A stretch of DNA of 64,000 bases, from positions 1 through 64,000 of the forward strand of contig JAPDPT010000008.1 in NCBI GenBank assembly GCA_034506315.1, written 5' to 3'. The notes under the pieces were generated by a model. That model saw nothing but the letters and a program-made list of their open reading frames with translations. It ran no database searches and was not told the DNA's origin. Below, piece by piece: positions 37,382 to 45,712 of the stretch. Position numbers and translations under genes: made by a program. The stretch comes from a candidate division KSB1 bacterium (GTDB lineage: Bacteria > Zhuqueibacterota > Zhuqueibacteria > Oleimicrobiales > Geothermoviventaceae). Every line of letters starts with the position of its first letter. Position 1 is the stretch's first letter.

Positions 37382-38569
37382 ATGACGCATCTGCTGACGA
37401 AAGGCATTTCCCGCCATTTGCGGGAAGTGTTGTTCCTCCTGGCGATCGCCTTGATCCTGGGTCTCCTCTGGTACACACAGAGTCTGGTCCGCCAACTGCG
37501 GCGGGAGGCTCGCGATATCCTCGAGTTCTACGCTTCCTTCTACCAGCGGGCAGCTACAGATGCCTCCGACGAGGAGCTCAACTTCATCTTCGAGCAGATC
37601 ATCCAAAGGACCAATTTCCCCATCGTCGTCACGGACAATCGGGGCGAGCCCAGTGCTTGGAAGGGCATCGATGTAGACCCCAATGACCGCAGTCCGCAGG
37701 CCATCTCCCGGGTACGTCAGATCGTGCGCCATATGGCAAAGGAGATCGATCCGATTCCGCTGCGGTACGAGGACTACGTCATTGGCCATCTGTACTACGG
37801 CGACTCGAAGCTCATCACGCAGCTGGTGCGATTGCCGTACATCGAGATTGGCCTGGTGAGCCTGTTTCTCTTTGTTGCTTTCCTTGGGTACAGCAGCATC
37901 AAGCGTTCGGAGCAGCAGTTGATTTGGGTCGGCCTCAGCCGGGAAACGGCCCATCAGCTTGGAACACCCATCTCCTCGCTTCTGGGTTGGTTGGAGCTTC
38001 TGCGCACAGCCGACGGCATCGACCGGGTTCAGGAAATCGCTCAGGAAATGGCGCAGGACCTGGCGCGCCTTGGGAAAGTGGCGTCGCGCTTCTCGCAGAT
38101 CGGTTCGCGCGCCGACCTCAAGGAGCAGGAGGTGGAGCCGATCCTGCGCGATGTGGCCACCTACTTCCGGAGGCGCATCCCGCAGATGGGCAAGACCGTG
38201 GTCATCCGTGAGGAATATCATCCTGTGCCAAAGGTCCCCCTGAATCGCGAGCTCTTCGAATGGGTGATCGAGAATCTGGTGAAAAACGGTCTGGAGGCCC
38301 TCGAAAAGGACCCCGGGATCATCACCCTGCGCCTGTGCCCAGCGGAAACCAAGGGATGGACTCTCCAGATCGACGTGACGGACAATGGCCGCGGGATGGA
38401 CGCCCGGGAAAGAAAGCGGATCTTCCAGCCTGGCTACAGCACTAAGAGGAGGGGTTGGGGGTTGGGTCTCAGCCTTGCCAAGCGCATCGTGGAAGAGTAC
38501 CATCACGGCCGCCTATTCGTTCGTTGGTCGCAACCTGGGGAGGGGACCACGATGCGCGTTCTTCTGTAA
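37382..38569 (+). CDS. Sensor histidine kinase without adjacent response regulator
   Basis: A 395-residue membrane kinase. Two transmembrane helices (about 16-33 and 161-178) flank a periplasmic domain of about 125 residues, perhaps PAS-like. The phospho-acceptor region is WVGLSRETAHQLGTPISSLL, a variant H-box common in the Bacteroidetes/FCB group as I recall. The ATPase domain has the N box ENLVKNGLEAL, G1 VTDNGRGMD and G2 GWGLGLSLAKRIVEEY. No receiver or output gene lies nearby, so its partner must be elsewhere. It follows the YfhO gene by 39 bases and precedes an S9 peptidase by 32 bases. Confidence 0.92.
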   Translation: MTHLLTKGISRHLREVLFLLAIALILGLLWYTQSLVRQLRREARDILEFYASFYQRAATDASDEELNFIFEQIIQRTNFPIVVTDNRGEPSAWKGIDVDPNDRSPQAISRVRQIVRHMAKEIDPIPLRYEDYVIGHLYYGDSKLITQLVRLPYIEIGLVSLFLFVAFLGYSSIKRSEQQLIWVGLSRETAHQLGTPISSLLGWLELLRTADGIDRVQEIAQEMAQDLARLGKVASRFSQIGSRADLKEQEVEPILRDVATYFRRRIPQMGKTVVIREEYHPVPKVPLNRELFEWVIENLVKNGLEALEKDPGIITLRLCPAETKGWTLQIDVTDNGRGMDARERKRIFQPGYSTKRRGWGLGLSLAKRIVEEYHHGRLFVRWSQPGEGTTMRVLL

Positions 38570-38601
38570 GCCTCGTGGGCACGGCGCACAGGAGCCAAGC
38601 C

Positions 38602-40593
38602 ATGCGCAAATGGATCTTGTTGCTCCTCATCCTCGCAGCAGGGAGGACGGTGCTCTCGGAGGACCTCCTCCAGCGGCTGACGGTGGAAGATTATCTCCAG
38701 CTGCCTATGGCGTCCAGCCCCGCGATCTCGCCCCAGGGATCGCATGTGGCCTTCGTCGTCCGGCGGGCAGAGCTGGAGCGCAATCGCTTTGTGCGCTCCG
38801 TGTGGATGGTCCGGACGGACGGAACAGGCCTGGTGCAGCTCACCCAATCGATCGGCGAGGATTTTCATCCGCAGTGGTCTCCGGACGGGAACTCCCTTGC
38901 TTTCCTCTCGACCCGCCCGTACTTCAGCGGCGGGGTACGGAGGGAAGGCGTCGCCCAGATTTGGCTTGTGTCCCTTGCGGGTGGAGAGGCACGGAGGCTC
39001 TCCGACGCAACAGAGGGAGTCCTTGGCTTTCGCTGGTCTCCAAGCGCCCAGGTGATCTATTATACGACGCGCAAGCCCCCCTCCGCCGAGGAACGGCGCA
39101 AGCAGGAAGAGGACAAGCAGAAAGGGTTCGACGCGATCGTGGTAGGCGAGCCAAAGCGGCCGGTGGAACTGTGGGCGCTTGACCTTCGGGAAAATCGCGG
39201 CCAGCGGGTGGCGGAGCTCGACCCGGGCGTTAACGAGATGGACGTGGACCCAACGGGCAGATGGCTTGTCTACGCCACCAACTACACAGGGGAGCTGGAC
39301 GACGAGCAGAAGTACGATCTATGGCTGATCGACCTGACCAATGGGGAACGGCGCCAGCTCACAGATTTCCCGGGTCCGGAAACCTCGCCCGCCTTTTCAC
39401 CGGACGGACACTGGATCGCCTACGTGGCCCAGACCGTACCGGATATCGAATTTGCGGAAACGGACATCTGGGTGATCCCTGTCACCGGAGGGTCCCCTCG
39501 CTGCCTCACGGGCAGTTTCGGATACGCGGCGCGGAACCCTGGCTGGACGGCCGACGGAAACGCGATCATATTCGAGGCAGCCATCCGCACCTACGACCAC
39601 CTCCTTCAGGCCCGTCTCAGGGACGGGGGTGTCGAGATGCTGGCCACGGGCGAAGCTTGTTTCACGGAGGCGTCCGTGGCGCGGAGGCGCGGCCTCGTCG
39701 CTTGCATTTGGGAGAACGCGACCTCCTTGCCCGAAATAGGACTCCTGGACCTGGGCAAGCGAACGTTCCAGCCCCTAACCCACTTCAGCTCCGATCTTCG
39801 CCGCTTCCAGCTCGGCCGCCAGACGGTTCTGCGCTGGACCAGCGAGGGATATGAGATAGAGGGGATCTTGATCTATCCGCCAGGGTACGAGGAAGGTGCG
39901 CCGGTGCCGCTGATCGTGGCCGTGCACGGCGGCCCCTTTGCGCGCTTCCGCAACGTGTTCCGCCAGGGATATATGCTTCAGGTCCTGGCTGGCCGCGGAT
40001 ATGCGATTCTGGCCCCAAATCCCAGGGGCAGTTCCGGCTACGGCGATCGTTTTGGGCAGGCAAATCGCTACGATCTGGGTGGAGGCGACTTCCGGGACAT
40101 CCTCGCCGGCGTCGATCAGGTTGTGCGACTGGGAGTGGCTGATAGCAATCGCCTCGGGGTCATGGGCGGCAGCTATGGTGGCTACATGACCAACTGGATC
40201 ATCAGCCAGACCGATCGCTTTCGAGCAGCTGTCTCCATGTACGGCATCTTCAGCCTTCTGACAGACTGGAGCAACTCTGTCCAGCCCTCCTGGGAAAAGA
40301 TGTACCTCGGTAGCTACTACTGGGAGGATCTGCAGCCTTATCTGGAGCGCTCCCCGGCCTTTCACGTCCAGAAGATCCGAACCCCGGTGCTTATTCTCCA
40401 CGGCGAGGAGGATGACCTCACAGCCGTGGCAAACTCCCGGGAGATGTACCAGGCTCTGAGAGTCCTCGGGAGGACGGTGAAATTCGTGGTCTACCCCCGC
40501 GAGGGGCACGGGATCGACCGGGAACCGAATCACCTCCGAGACCGTACGCAGCGCATCCTGGAGTGGTTCGATACGTATCTGCGCCGTCCATGA
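38602..40593 (+). CDS. Secreted S9-family serine peptidase (acylaminoacyl/dipeptidyl peptidase type)
   Basis: A 663-residue exported peptidase. It has a signal peptide (MRKWILLLLILAAGRTVLS), then a TolB-like beta-propeller with repeated WSPDG blades (FHPQWSPDGNSLAFLST, PAFSPDGHWIAYV). The C-terminal alpha/beta hydrolase has the catalytic Ser in GGSYGGYMTNW, Asp in HGEEDDLTAV and His in EGHGIDREP. Such enzymes trim dipeptides or acylated residues from peptides. ATG 38602 has AGGAG ahead; the frame extends upstream to 38455, inside the kinase gene, and that extension is rejected. It probably works in the periplasm on scavenged peptides. Confidence 0.92.
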   Translation: MRKWILLLLILAAGRTVLSEDLLQRLTVEDYLQLPMASSPAISPQGSHVAFVVRRAELERNRFVRSVWMVRTDGTGLVQLTQSIGEDFHPQWSPDGNSLAFLSTRPYFSGGVRREGVAQIWLVSLAGGEARRLSDATEGVLGFRWSPSAQVIYYTTRKPPSAEERRKQEEDKQKGFDAIVVGEPKRPVELWALDLRENRGQRVAELDPGVNEMDVDPTGRWLVYATNYTGELDDEQKYDLWLIDLTNGERRQLTDFPGPETSPAFSPDGHWIAYVAQTVPDIEFAETDIWVIPVTGGSPRCLTGSFGYAARNPGWTADGNAIIFEAAIRTYDHLLQARLRDGGVEMLATGEACFTEASVARRRGLVACIWENATSLPEIGLLDLGKRTFQPLTHFSSDLRRFQLGRQTVLRWTSEGYEIEGILIYPPGYEEGAPVPLIVAVHGGPFARFRNVFRQGYMLQVLAGRGYAILAPNPRGSSGYGDRFGQANRYDLGGGDFRDILAGVDQVVRLGVADSNRLGVMGGSYGGYMTNWIISQTDRFRAAVSMYGIFSLLTDWSNSVQPSWEKMYLGSYYWEDLQPYLERSPAFHVQKIRTPVLILHGEEDDLTAVANSREMYQALRVLGRTVKFVVYPREGHGIDREPNHLRDRTQRILEWFDTYLRRP

Positions 40594-40614
40594 CCTTTTG
40601 GGAGGGGATCAGCA

Positions 40615-41370
40615 TTGCGGACGAATTGTGGCCCGCGCTTCCAGCCGACATTGGAGGGACGGTGGGCTCTGGTTACCGGAGCAAACGGCCCCATTGGGAA
40701 ATGCGTGGCCCTGGCCCTCGCCGAACGAGGAGCCAACGTTGCCCTGGTGTTCCGCAGCCGCAGGGAAGAGGCGGAGCGAACCAGGAGCCAGATTTTTTCG
40801 CTGGGGCGCGAGGCGATGTTGTTAGCAGCCGACGTGACTTCGCCCGCCGAGGCCAGGCGGATCGTCGAAGTGCTGAGCAAGGAGGCCGGGCGAGTGGACG
40901 TTCTCGTCAACGGAGTCGGCGATCTGCTGGTGAAACCCGCGGTGGAGACGACGCCGGAAGAATGGCGGTCTGTGCTCGCGAGCAACCTGGACAGCGCCTT
41001 CTTCATGGCGCAAGCCGTACTTCCCCTGATGCGACAGACAGGCTGGGGGCGGATCGTGAACTTCGGCGTGGCCGGCTGCTCTGACTTCCGAGCGTTCCGC
41101 CAAATCCCTGTATACGGAATGGCCAAGAGCGCTCTCTTGGCTCTCACCCGCGCCCTCGCCCGTGAGGTAGCCGGGTGGGGCATCACGGTGAACTTGATCT
41201 CTCCTGGATTTCTGGAGGTGGGGGAATTCCTCATCGATCCGCAGCGAATCCCCGCGCGGCGATACGGCGCCCTGCAGGAAGTGGTCGCCGCCCTCCTCTA
41301 CCTCGTCTCTGACGAAGCCGCGTACGTCAACGGGACCGAGATCATCGTGAGCGGCGGCTGGAACATCTAA
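40615..41370 (+). CDS. Short-chain dehydrogenase/reductase (FabG-like)
   Basis: A 251-residue NAD(P)-dependent oxidoreductase: cofactor motif TGANGPIGK, VNGVGD, and the catalytic YGMAK (Tyr-x3-Lys). The SPGF segment and C-terminal GTEIIVSGGW are typical of FabG-like SDRs. The position 13 residues before the Tyr, where the catalytic Ser normally sits, holds Gly in NFGVAGCSDFRAF. A Ser two residues later may serve if the loop is longer, so activity is uncertain. TTG 40615 is preceded by GGAGGGG. It lies 21 bases after the S9 peptidase; substrate unknown. Confidence 0.85.
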   Translation: MRTNCGPRFQPTLEGRWALVTGANGPIGKCVALALAERGANVALVFRSRREEAERTRSQIFSLGREAMLLAADVTSPAEARRIVEVLSKEAGRVDVLVNGVGDLLVKPAVETTPEEWRSVLASNLDSAFFMAQAVLPLMRQTGWGRIVNFGVAGCSDFRAFRQIPVYGMAKSALLALTRALAREVAGWGITVNLISPGFLEVGEFLIDPQRIPARRYGALQEVVAALLYLVSDEAAYVNGTEIIVSGGWNI

Positions 41371-41432
41371 ACTCTCCCAGCAGCCGACCGCTCTTTGGGA
41401 GCGATCGCGAGACGGGGAGGTTGGCAGCCCCC

Positions 41433-42527
41433 TTAGCGAAGAGCGGCTGGTTGCGTGCGGCCCAGATAGGATCGGATCCGCAAGGACTTCTGCACCTCTT
41501 CCAGCGCGATCTTGGCGCTTCCCACCGCCGGCACCGCCATGAGGATGCCCGGCATGCCTGCAGCGATCCCGCCGGCCAGAACGGCAATGGCCACCGTCGC
41601 GGGATGCAGCCTCACGTGCCTCAAGGGCAGAGCCGGAGACAGAATCACCTCGTCTAGGAGTCGGATTGTGGCAAAGGCCAAAGCGATGCCTACAATCGGC
41701 TCGATCGAGCGCCCCCCGAGGAGTGCGGTGAAGATAGGGGGCAGCGCCCCCAGAAACGCGCCAAAATAGGGGATCAAACAGGCGGCGCCGGCCAATAGCC
41801 CGAGCATCCCCCAACACGGAATCGCAAGCAGATAGAGAGCGAGGGCGCAGAGAGCACCCAGGGCGAGCGCCGCAATCACCTGGCAGCGAAGGTACAAACC
41901 GACCTTCCGCTCCACGCGATACCACGTGCCCAAAACGGCCTCGAAGTGACGATTGGGAACGAGGTCAAGGAGCGACTTGCGCAAGCGAGGGCCATCCCTT
42001 AGCACGAAAAAGGCTACGAGGAGCGCAAAAAGGAAGCACAGGCCGTAACTGGACCTGGCCTGGTGGGTCGGGAGCACCCAGGCGACGATCGCCGCGGCAA
42101 GGCTTCGAAGGCGGTCACCAGAAGCAAGTCCCCCATATGGAAGGGATGGCCACAAGGGGGAAGGTTCAACCTGAGTAGAGGCTATGGGGGAATAGAAGGA
42201 CGGGGCCATCCGGAGAATCGATTCAGCCTCGCGCACGCACGCCGGGACGGCGACGAGCACGATCAGCGCGAGGGTTGCTGCCGTCGGGGCGTGGACCAAA
42301 AGAAAGGCGAGGGATCGCGGAATGCCGCGAGAGTCCATCCACCGCAGCACCGGGGCCAGTAGGCAAGCGATGACCACGGAGAGCGCGAGGGAGAGGAGCA
42401 GCACCTTGAACCTCGCCACAAGCAGCACTCCGCTGAGTAGGACAAGGACAACCGCCGTCCAGGGCAGGGTGCGCGCATAACCATCACAGGGAGCCGAATC
42501 TTCAGGGCGAAGGCCGGGAATTGGCAT
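41433..42527 (-). CDS. AI-2E family (PerM/TqsA-like) membrane protein
   Basis: A membrane protein of 364 residues with about seven hydrophobic segments. Early helices are TAVVLVLLSGVLLV and VLLLSLALSVVIACLLAPVL, and the conserved C-terminal half includes IPYFGAFLGALPPIFTALL and LDEVILSPALPLRHVRLHP. The last resembles the family signature around the re-entrant loop. Members export AI-2 or act as sodium/proton antiporters; the substrate here is unknown. ATG 42527 starts one base after the stop of the cyclic-nucleotide-binding gene and lacks a ribosome binding site, so translation is probably coupled. A TTG at 42539 is an alternative. Confidence 0.82.
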   Translation of the reverse strand: MPIPGLRPEDSAPCDGYARTLPWTAVVLVLLSGVLLVARFKVLLLSLALSVVIACLLAPVLRWMDSRGIPRSLAFLLVHAPTAATLALIVLVAVPACVREAESILRMAPSFYSPIASTQVEPSPLWPSLPYGGLASGDRLRSLAAAIVAWVLPTHQARSSYGLCFLFALLVAFFVLRDGPRLRKSLLDLVPNRHFEAVLGTWYRVERKVGLYLRCQVIAALALGALCALALYLLAIPCWGMLGLLAGAACLIPYFGAFLGALPPIFTALLGGRSIEPIVGIALAFATIRLLDEVILSPALPLRHVRLHPATVAIAVLAGGIAAGMPGILMAVPAVGSAKIALEEVQKSLRIRSYLGRTQPAALR

Positions 42528-42528
42528 G

Positions 42529-43053
42529 TCAGTAGACAATCGGGGACTCCGCCAGCTTTTGCCGCAGCGCCTCCAGTTCCGCCTGTGTCCTGTGCAGCCG
42601 CTCCCCGAGGATTCGGGCGAAGTTCAGGAGCAGCTTGTTCCCTAATCTGGGCTTCCTCTCAATGAGCTCGAGGATTTCCGGCTGGAATAGCCCCAGGATG
42701 ACGGAGGGCTCGAGGGCTCTGGCCGTTGCAGGACGCGGGCCTTCATCCAGTAGGGCACTCTCCCCGAAGACCTCTCCTTTCCGCAAGACCGCCAGACGCT
42801 CCTCCCCGCCCCCGGGTTTGCTTCGGTACATGCCCACGGAGCCCTCGTAAATCACGTACATCCCGATCCCGGGATCGCCCTGGTGAAAGATCGGTTCCCC
42901 TGCCCTGAACTCTCGCCTGTGTACGACGCTCTCCAACTCCTGTAGCTCCCGCCGTGTGAAGCCCTGGAACAGCGGGATAGCTCGGAGAATCTCGATCACG
43001 CCTTTGTTCTCGCCCCTGTGGGGCTGGGCAAGGTCATCGCGAAAGCTTTCCAC
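42529..43053 (-). CDS. Stand-alone cyclic-nucleotide-binding domain protein
   Basis: A 174-residue protein made almost entirely of one CRP-type cNMP-binding domain: IPLFQGFTRRELQELESV, then IFHQGDPGIGMYVIYEGSVGMYR. The phosphate-binding cassette is GEVFGESALLDEGPRPATARA, with the conserved Glu and Arg of cAMP binders. A C-terminal helix follows, but no helix-turn-helix. GTG 43053 has a strong GGAGGAGG and a promoter 26 bases upstream, which overrules the much longer open frame to 43662. It is the first gene of a two-gene unit with the AI-2E-family permease, so it may sense cAMP or c-di-GMP and control that membrane protein (inference). Confidence 0.85.
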   Translation of the reverse strand: MESFRDDLAQPHRGENKGVIEILRAIPLFQGFTRRELQELESVVHRREFRAGEPIFHQGDPGIGMYVIYEGSVGMYRSKPGGGEERLAVLRKGEVFGESALLDEGPRPATARALEPSVILGLFQPEILELIERKPRLGNKLLLNFARILGERLHRTQAELEALRQKLAESPIVY

Positions 43054-43078
43054 GGGCCTCCTCCAGAAGACGCGTGCC

Positions 43079-43107
43079 AATTTACGGAAGTGACGTACGG
43101 CAAGCAA
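43079..43107 (-). promoter_or_regulatory. Putative promoter of the cyclic-nucleotide-binding gene
   Basis: Minus-strand -35 TTGCTT (43102-43107), 17-base spacer, -10 TAAATT (43079-43084). Transcription would start about 20 bases before the GTG codon at 43053, supporting that start. Confidence 0.5.
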
Positions 43108-43174
43108 GGAGGGAGGAACCCTCGCAACGAACGTGGACATCGGGTATCTGCGGGGCGCGAACCAAGGCAAGCGC

Positions 43175-43203
43175 TTGTTTGAGCCGGGTTCGATCCGTAC
43201 CTT
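43175..43203 (+). promoter_or_regulatory. Putative promoter of the UshA-like gene
   Basis: -35 TTGTTT (43175-43180), 17-base spacer, -10 TACCTT (43198-43203, the same -10 as the rpmH promoter). Transcription would start near 43,210, too close to ATG 43222 to leave a leader and so favouring the TTG at 43303. Confidence 0.45.
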
Positions 43204-43302
43204 CCGGTGGGAGGCTGGGATATGATCCCTCGGGGGGCGTCCTATGGCCTGCGTTCTCGACCCTTGGGGCAAGGCTGGAATCGATTCTGCGGGAGGTTTG
43301 GA

Positions 43303-44862
43303 TTGAAAAGGTGGCTCACGGTCCCCATAGTGGCGGTCTGGCTTGCGGCCGTTGCGTGTCTTGTCACGGCCTGCGATCCGGGAAGGACGGAGCGAATCAC
43401 CGTTCTTTACTGGGGCGACTTTCACGCTCGCAATCGGCCCTATCGGGAGCCTGGCCTTGACCAGGGCCCGGGAGAGTTGGTGGGGGGAGCTCCTCGCTTG
43501 GCCTACATACTGGACAGCCTGCGATTGGTGGCCAGGCCGGCAATTGTTCTCCATACCGGCGACGAGTTCTCGGGATCGGCGGAATGCACGATCACAAAAG
43601 GCGAATCCCAGGTCACTCTCCTCAGGTGGCTCCGCCCTGACGCCTTTGTGCTGGGCAACCACGAATTCGATTACGGCACCAGTCGGCTTCTCGCTGTGCT
43701 GCCTAAGTTCACCTGCCCCGTGGTCTGCGCCAATTTGTGGGACAAGGCATCCCAGAGGCTTTTCGGGAGCCCCAAGGTCCGGCCGTACATCTTGGTGAAG
43801 GCAGGTCGCGTCCGCGTAGCGATCATCGGGCTGATCCTGCGCGATTTCCGGCGCAGCGACCTGCCGAACAGCGTCTTGGAGGCCTCGGATCCTGAGGCCA
43901 TGATTCGGAGGTGGGCGGAAGTTCTCCAGGACTCAGCGGATCTGACGATCGTGTTGAGTCACATGGGGTATCAAGAGGACGTGGGCTTAGCGCGGCAACT
44001 GGGACAGCGCTACGTGGATCTCATCGTGGGGGGACACTCGCACAGAACGATGCTCAGGCCTGAGGTGGTGGAGGGCGTCCTTGTCACCCAGGCCGGAGAA
44101 AGGGGGCAGTTTGTGGGCAAGCTGACGCTCGAGGTAGACCTGCGACGGAAGGCAGTGCGGTCCTGGGAGGCCGAACTTGTGCCTGTCCGAAATCCCGGTC
44201 GCGCCAGTATTGCGGTGGCCGCTTATCTCGATAGCCTTGAGGCTGCCCTCGAAACGACGTACCACCTGAACGCCGTAGTGGCCCACCTCAGGGGTAACTG
44301 GATTCGGGAGCCTCGAGGTGAAAGCAATGTCGGGGACTGGCAGGCTGACGCTTTTCGGCAAGCCTCCGGAGCCGACGTAGCCTTCCAGAACACCCACGGC
44401 ATCCGCAAGGACCTCGCGGAAGGCCCGGTGCGGGTACGGGACTTTTGGGAAATGAACCCCTTTTCAAACGAGCTTGTCACGTTTCGGGTGACGGGGGAGG
44501 AGCTGCTCCGGATCCTGGAGCACAATTGCGCGCTTGTCGAGGACTGCCTGCAGGTTTCGGGGGTACGGTGCGAGTGCGAACCGGCGGCACCGGAGGGGCG
44601 CAGACTGCTGCGGGCGCGGCTCAGCAATGGCGAGCCGATTCGAAAAGGGCGGCACTACACGGTCTGCACCAACGACTACGTGGTCAGGAATTCTCAGCGG
44701 TACTTTGGAATCCCGCTCGGTAGCCGCAGCATTCGGCGGCTTGGCCTGCTGGATCGTGACGTCCTCATTCGAGCGGCTCAGAAACAGCGGACCATCTTGG
44801 CCAGGAAGGACGGCCGGCTCAAGGTCCGAAGCGGCGCCCCGGCCGTCAGGGTGATCGACTGA
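43303..44862 (+). CDS. 5'-nucleotidase/UshA-like metallophosphoesterase lipoprotein
   Basis: A two-domain phosphoesterase, 519 residues from TTG 43303. This start has GGGAGG at 6-base spacing and gives a clean lipoprotein signal (LKRWLTVPIVAVWLAAVA, lipobox VTAC). ATG 43222 is an alternative that would bury the signal. The N-terminal domain has metal ligands in WGDFHARN, TGDEF, GNHEFDYG, LSHMGY and GGHSHRTM. The C-terminal 5'-nucleotidase domain has NTHGIRKDL and MNPFSNELVTFRVTGEEL. UshA-type enzymes release nucleosides and phosphate from nucleotides or UDP-sugars in the periplasm. WGDFHA replaces the usual TNDFHG, so substrate range may differ. Confidence 0.85.
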   Translation: MKRWLTVPIVAVWLAAVACLVTACDPGRTERITVLYWGDFHARNRPYREPGLDQGPGELVGGAPRLAYILDSLRLVARPAIVLHTGDEFSGSAECTITKGESQVTLLRWLRPDAFVLGNHEFDYGTSRLLAVLPKFTCPVVCANLWDKASQRLFGSPKVRPYILVKAGRVRVAIIGLILRDFRRSDLPNSVLEASDPEAMIRRWAEVLQDSADLTIVLSHMGYQEDVGLARQLGQRYVDLIVGGHSHRTMLRPEVVEGVLVTQAGERGQFVGKLTLEVDLRRKAVRSWEAELVPVRNPGRASIAVAAYLDSLEAALETTYHLNAVVAHLRGNWIREPRGESNVGDWQADAFRQASGADVAFQNTHGIRKDLAEGPVRVRDFWEMNPFSNELVTFRVTGEELLRILEHNCALVEDCLQVSGVRCECEPAAPEGRRLLRARLSNGEPIRKGRHYTVCTNDYVVRNSQRYFGIPLGSRSIRRLGLLDRDVLIRAAQKQRTILARKDGRLKVRSGAPAVRVID

Positions 44863-44988
44863 ATCCTGGGCAAGGCGCCTAAGACCTTGCTTATCCCATT
44901 GCGCCTGTGGAACGGACGGCGGGGCGTGGAGTTATTCTCCTGACGACATGAGCTTCGGTACAAGACCACACGCGAGGGCGAGGAAGCC

Positions 44989-45699
44989 GTGAAGCTTCAG
45001 TGGGTGCCAACGTGGCAGCGAGTGGTGGCGATGCTTGCGGCGGGCGCAGCCGTGGCGGCCGGAGGCACGGAGGCGGCTTGGGCTCAACTGCGGGAGCCGC
45101 CCCTCGATGCCTTCACCATCGCGCGCCTTCACTACCATGGCGGAGGCGATTGGTATAATGACCCCTCGATCATCCCCAATCTGCTGCGTTTTATCCGGGA
45201 GCACACCTCTCTCCGCACCGCCTCTGACGAAGTCCGCCTCACGCTGGACGACGAGCGTCTCTTCAGCTGTCCTTTCCTCTTTGCCACGGGCCACGGGCGA
45301 ATCGATTTCTCGGAGCGGGAGGCCGAGAGGCTCCGTCTGTACCTCGAGAATGGGGGCTTCCTGTACGTGGACGATGACTACGGAATGGACCCGTACTTCC
45401 GCGAAGCCATTAAGAAAGTATTCCCGGACAGAGAGCTTGTGGAACTGCCGGCCAGTCACCCCATTTACCATATCGTGTTCGACTTCCCACGCGGACTGCC
45501 GAAGATCCACGAGCACGATGGCAAGCCCGCACGGGGCTATGGGATCTTCCACGAGGGCCGGCTTGTGGTGTTCTACACGTACGAAACCAATATCTCCGAT
45601 GGGTGGGCGGATCCTGATGTCCACGGTGACCCACCGGAAATTCGAGAGGCTGCCCTCCGGATGGGGACAAATATCGTGATTTACGCGCTCACGCAGTGA
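44989..45699 (+). CDS. DUF4159 domain protein, secreted
   Basis: A 236-residue exported protein: signal peptide ending AAWAQ (about residue 33), then a DUF4159 domain. Features are FTIARLHYHGGGDWYNDPSIIPNLLRF, FLFATGHGRIDFSEREAERL, GGFLYVDDDYGMDPYF and VDADP-like HGDPP near the end. The fold is thought to be related to class I glutamine-amidotransferases, without a clear catalytic Cys here. GTG 44989 follows GAGGAAG. DUF4159 genes usually neighbour moxR, DUF58, Bat and DUF4175 genes; here only DUF4175 follows, 13 bases away. Function unknown; an envelope-associated role is inferred. Confidence 0.75.
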   Translation: MKLQWVPTWQRVVAMLAAGAAVAAGGTEAAWAQLREPPLDAFTIARLHYHGGGDWYNDPSIIPNLLRFIREHTSLRTASDEVRLTLDDERLFSCPFLFATGHGRIDFSEREAERLRLYLENGGFLYVDDDYGMDPYFREAIKKVFPDRELVELPASHPIYHIVFDFPRGLPKIHEHDGKPARGYGIFHEGRLVVFYTYETNISDGWADPDVHGDPPEIREAALRMGTNIVIYALTQ

Positions 45700-45712
45700 G
45701 CCTGAGGATTCC

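Noticed and set aside
41371-41432. CTCCCA and TGGGAG as a terminator between the convergent SDR and permease genes
   Set aside because: The loop is about 18 bases and no T-tract follows on either strand.
43054-43662. Upstream extension of the cyclic-nucleotide-binding gene
   Set aside because: It would overlap the divergent UshA-like gene and both promoters; a GTG with GGAGGAGG and a promoter fix the start at 43053.
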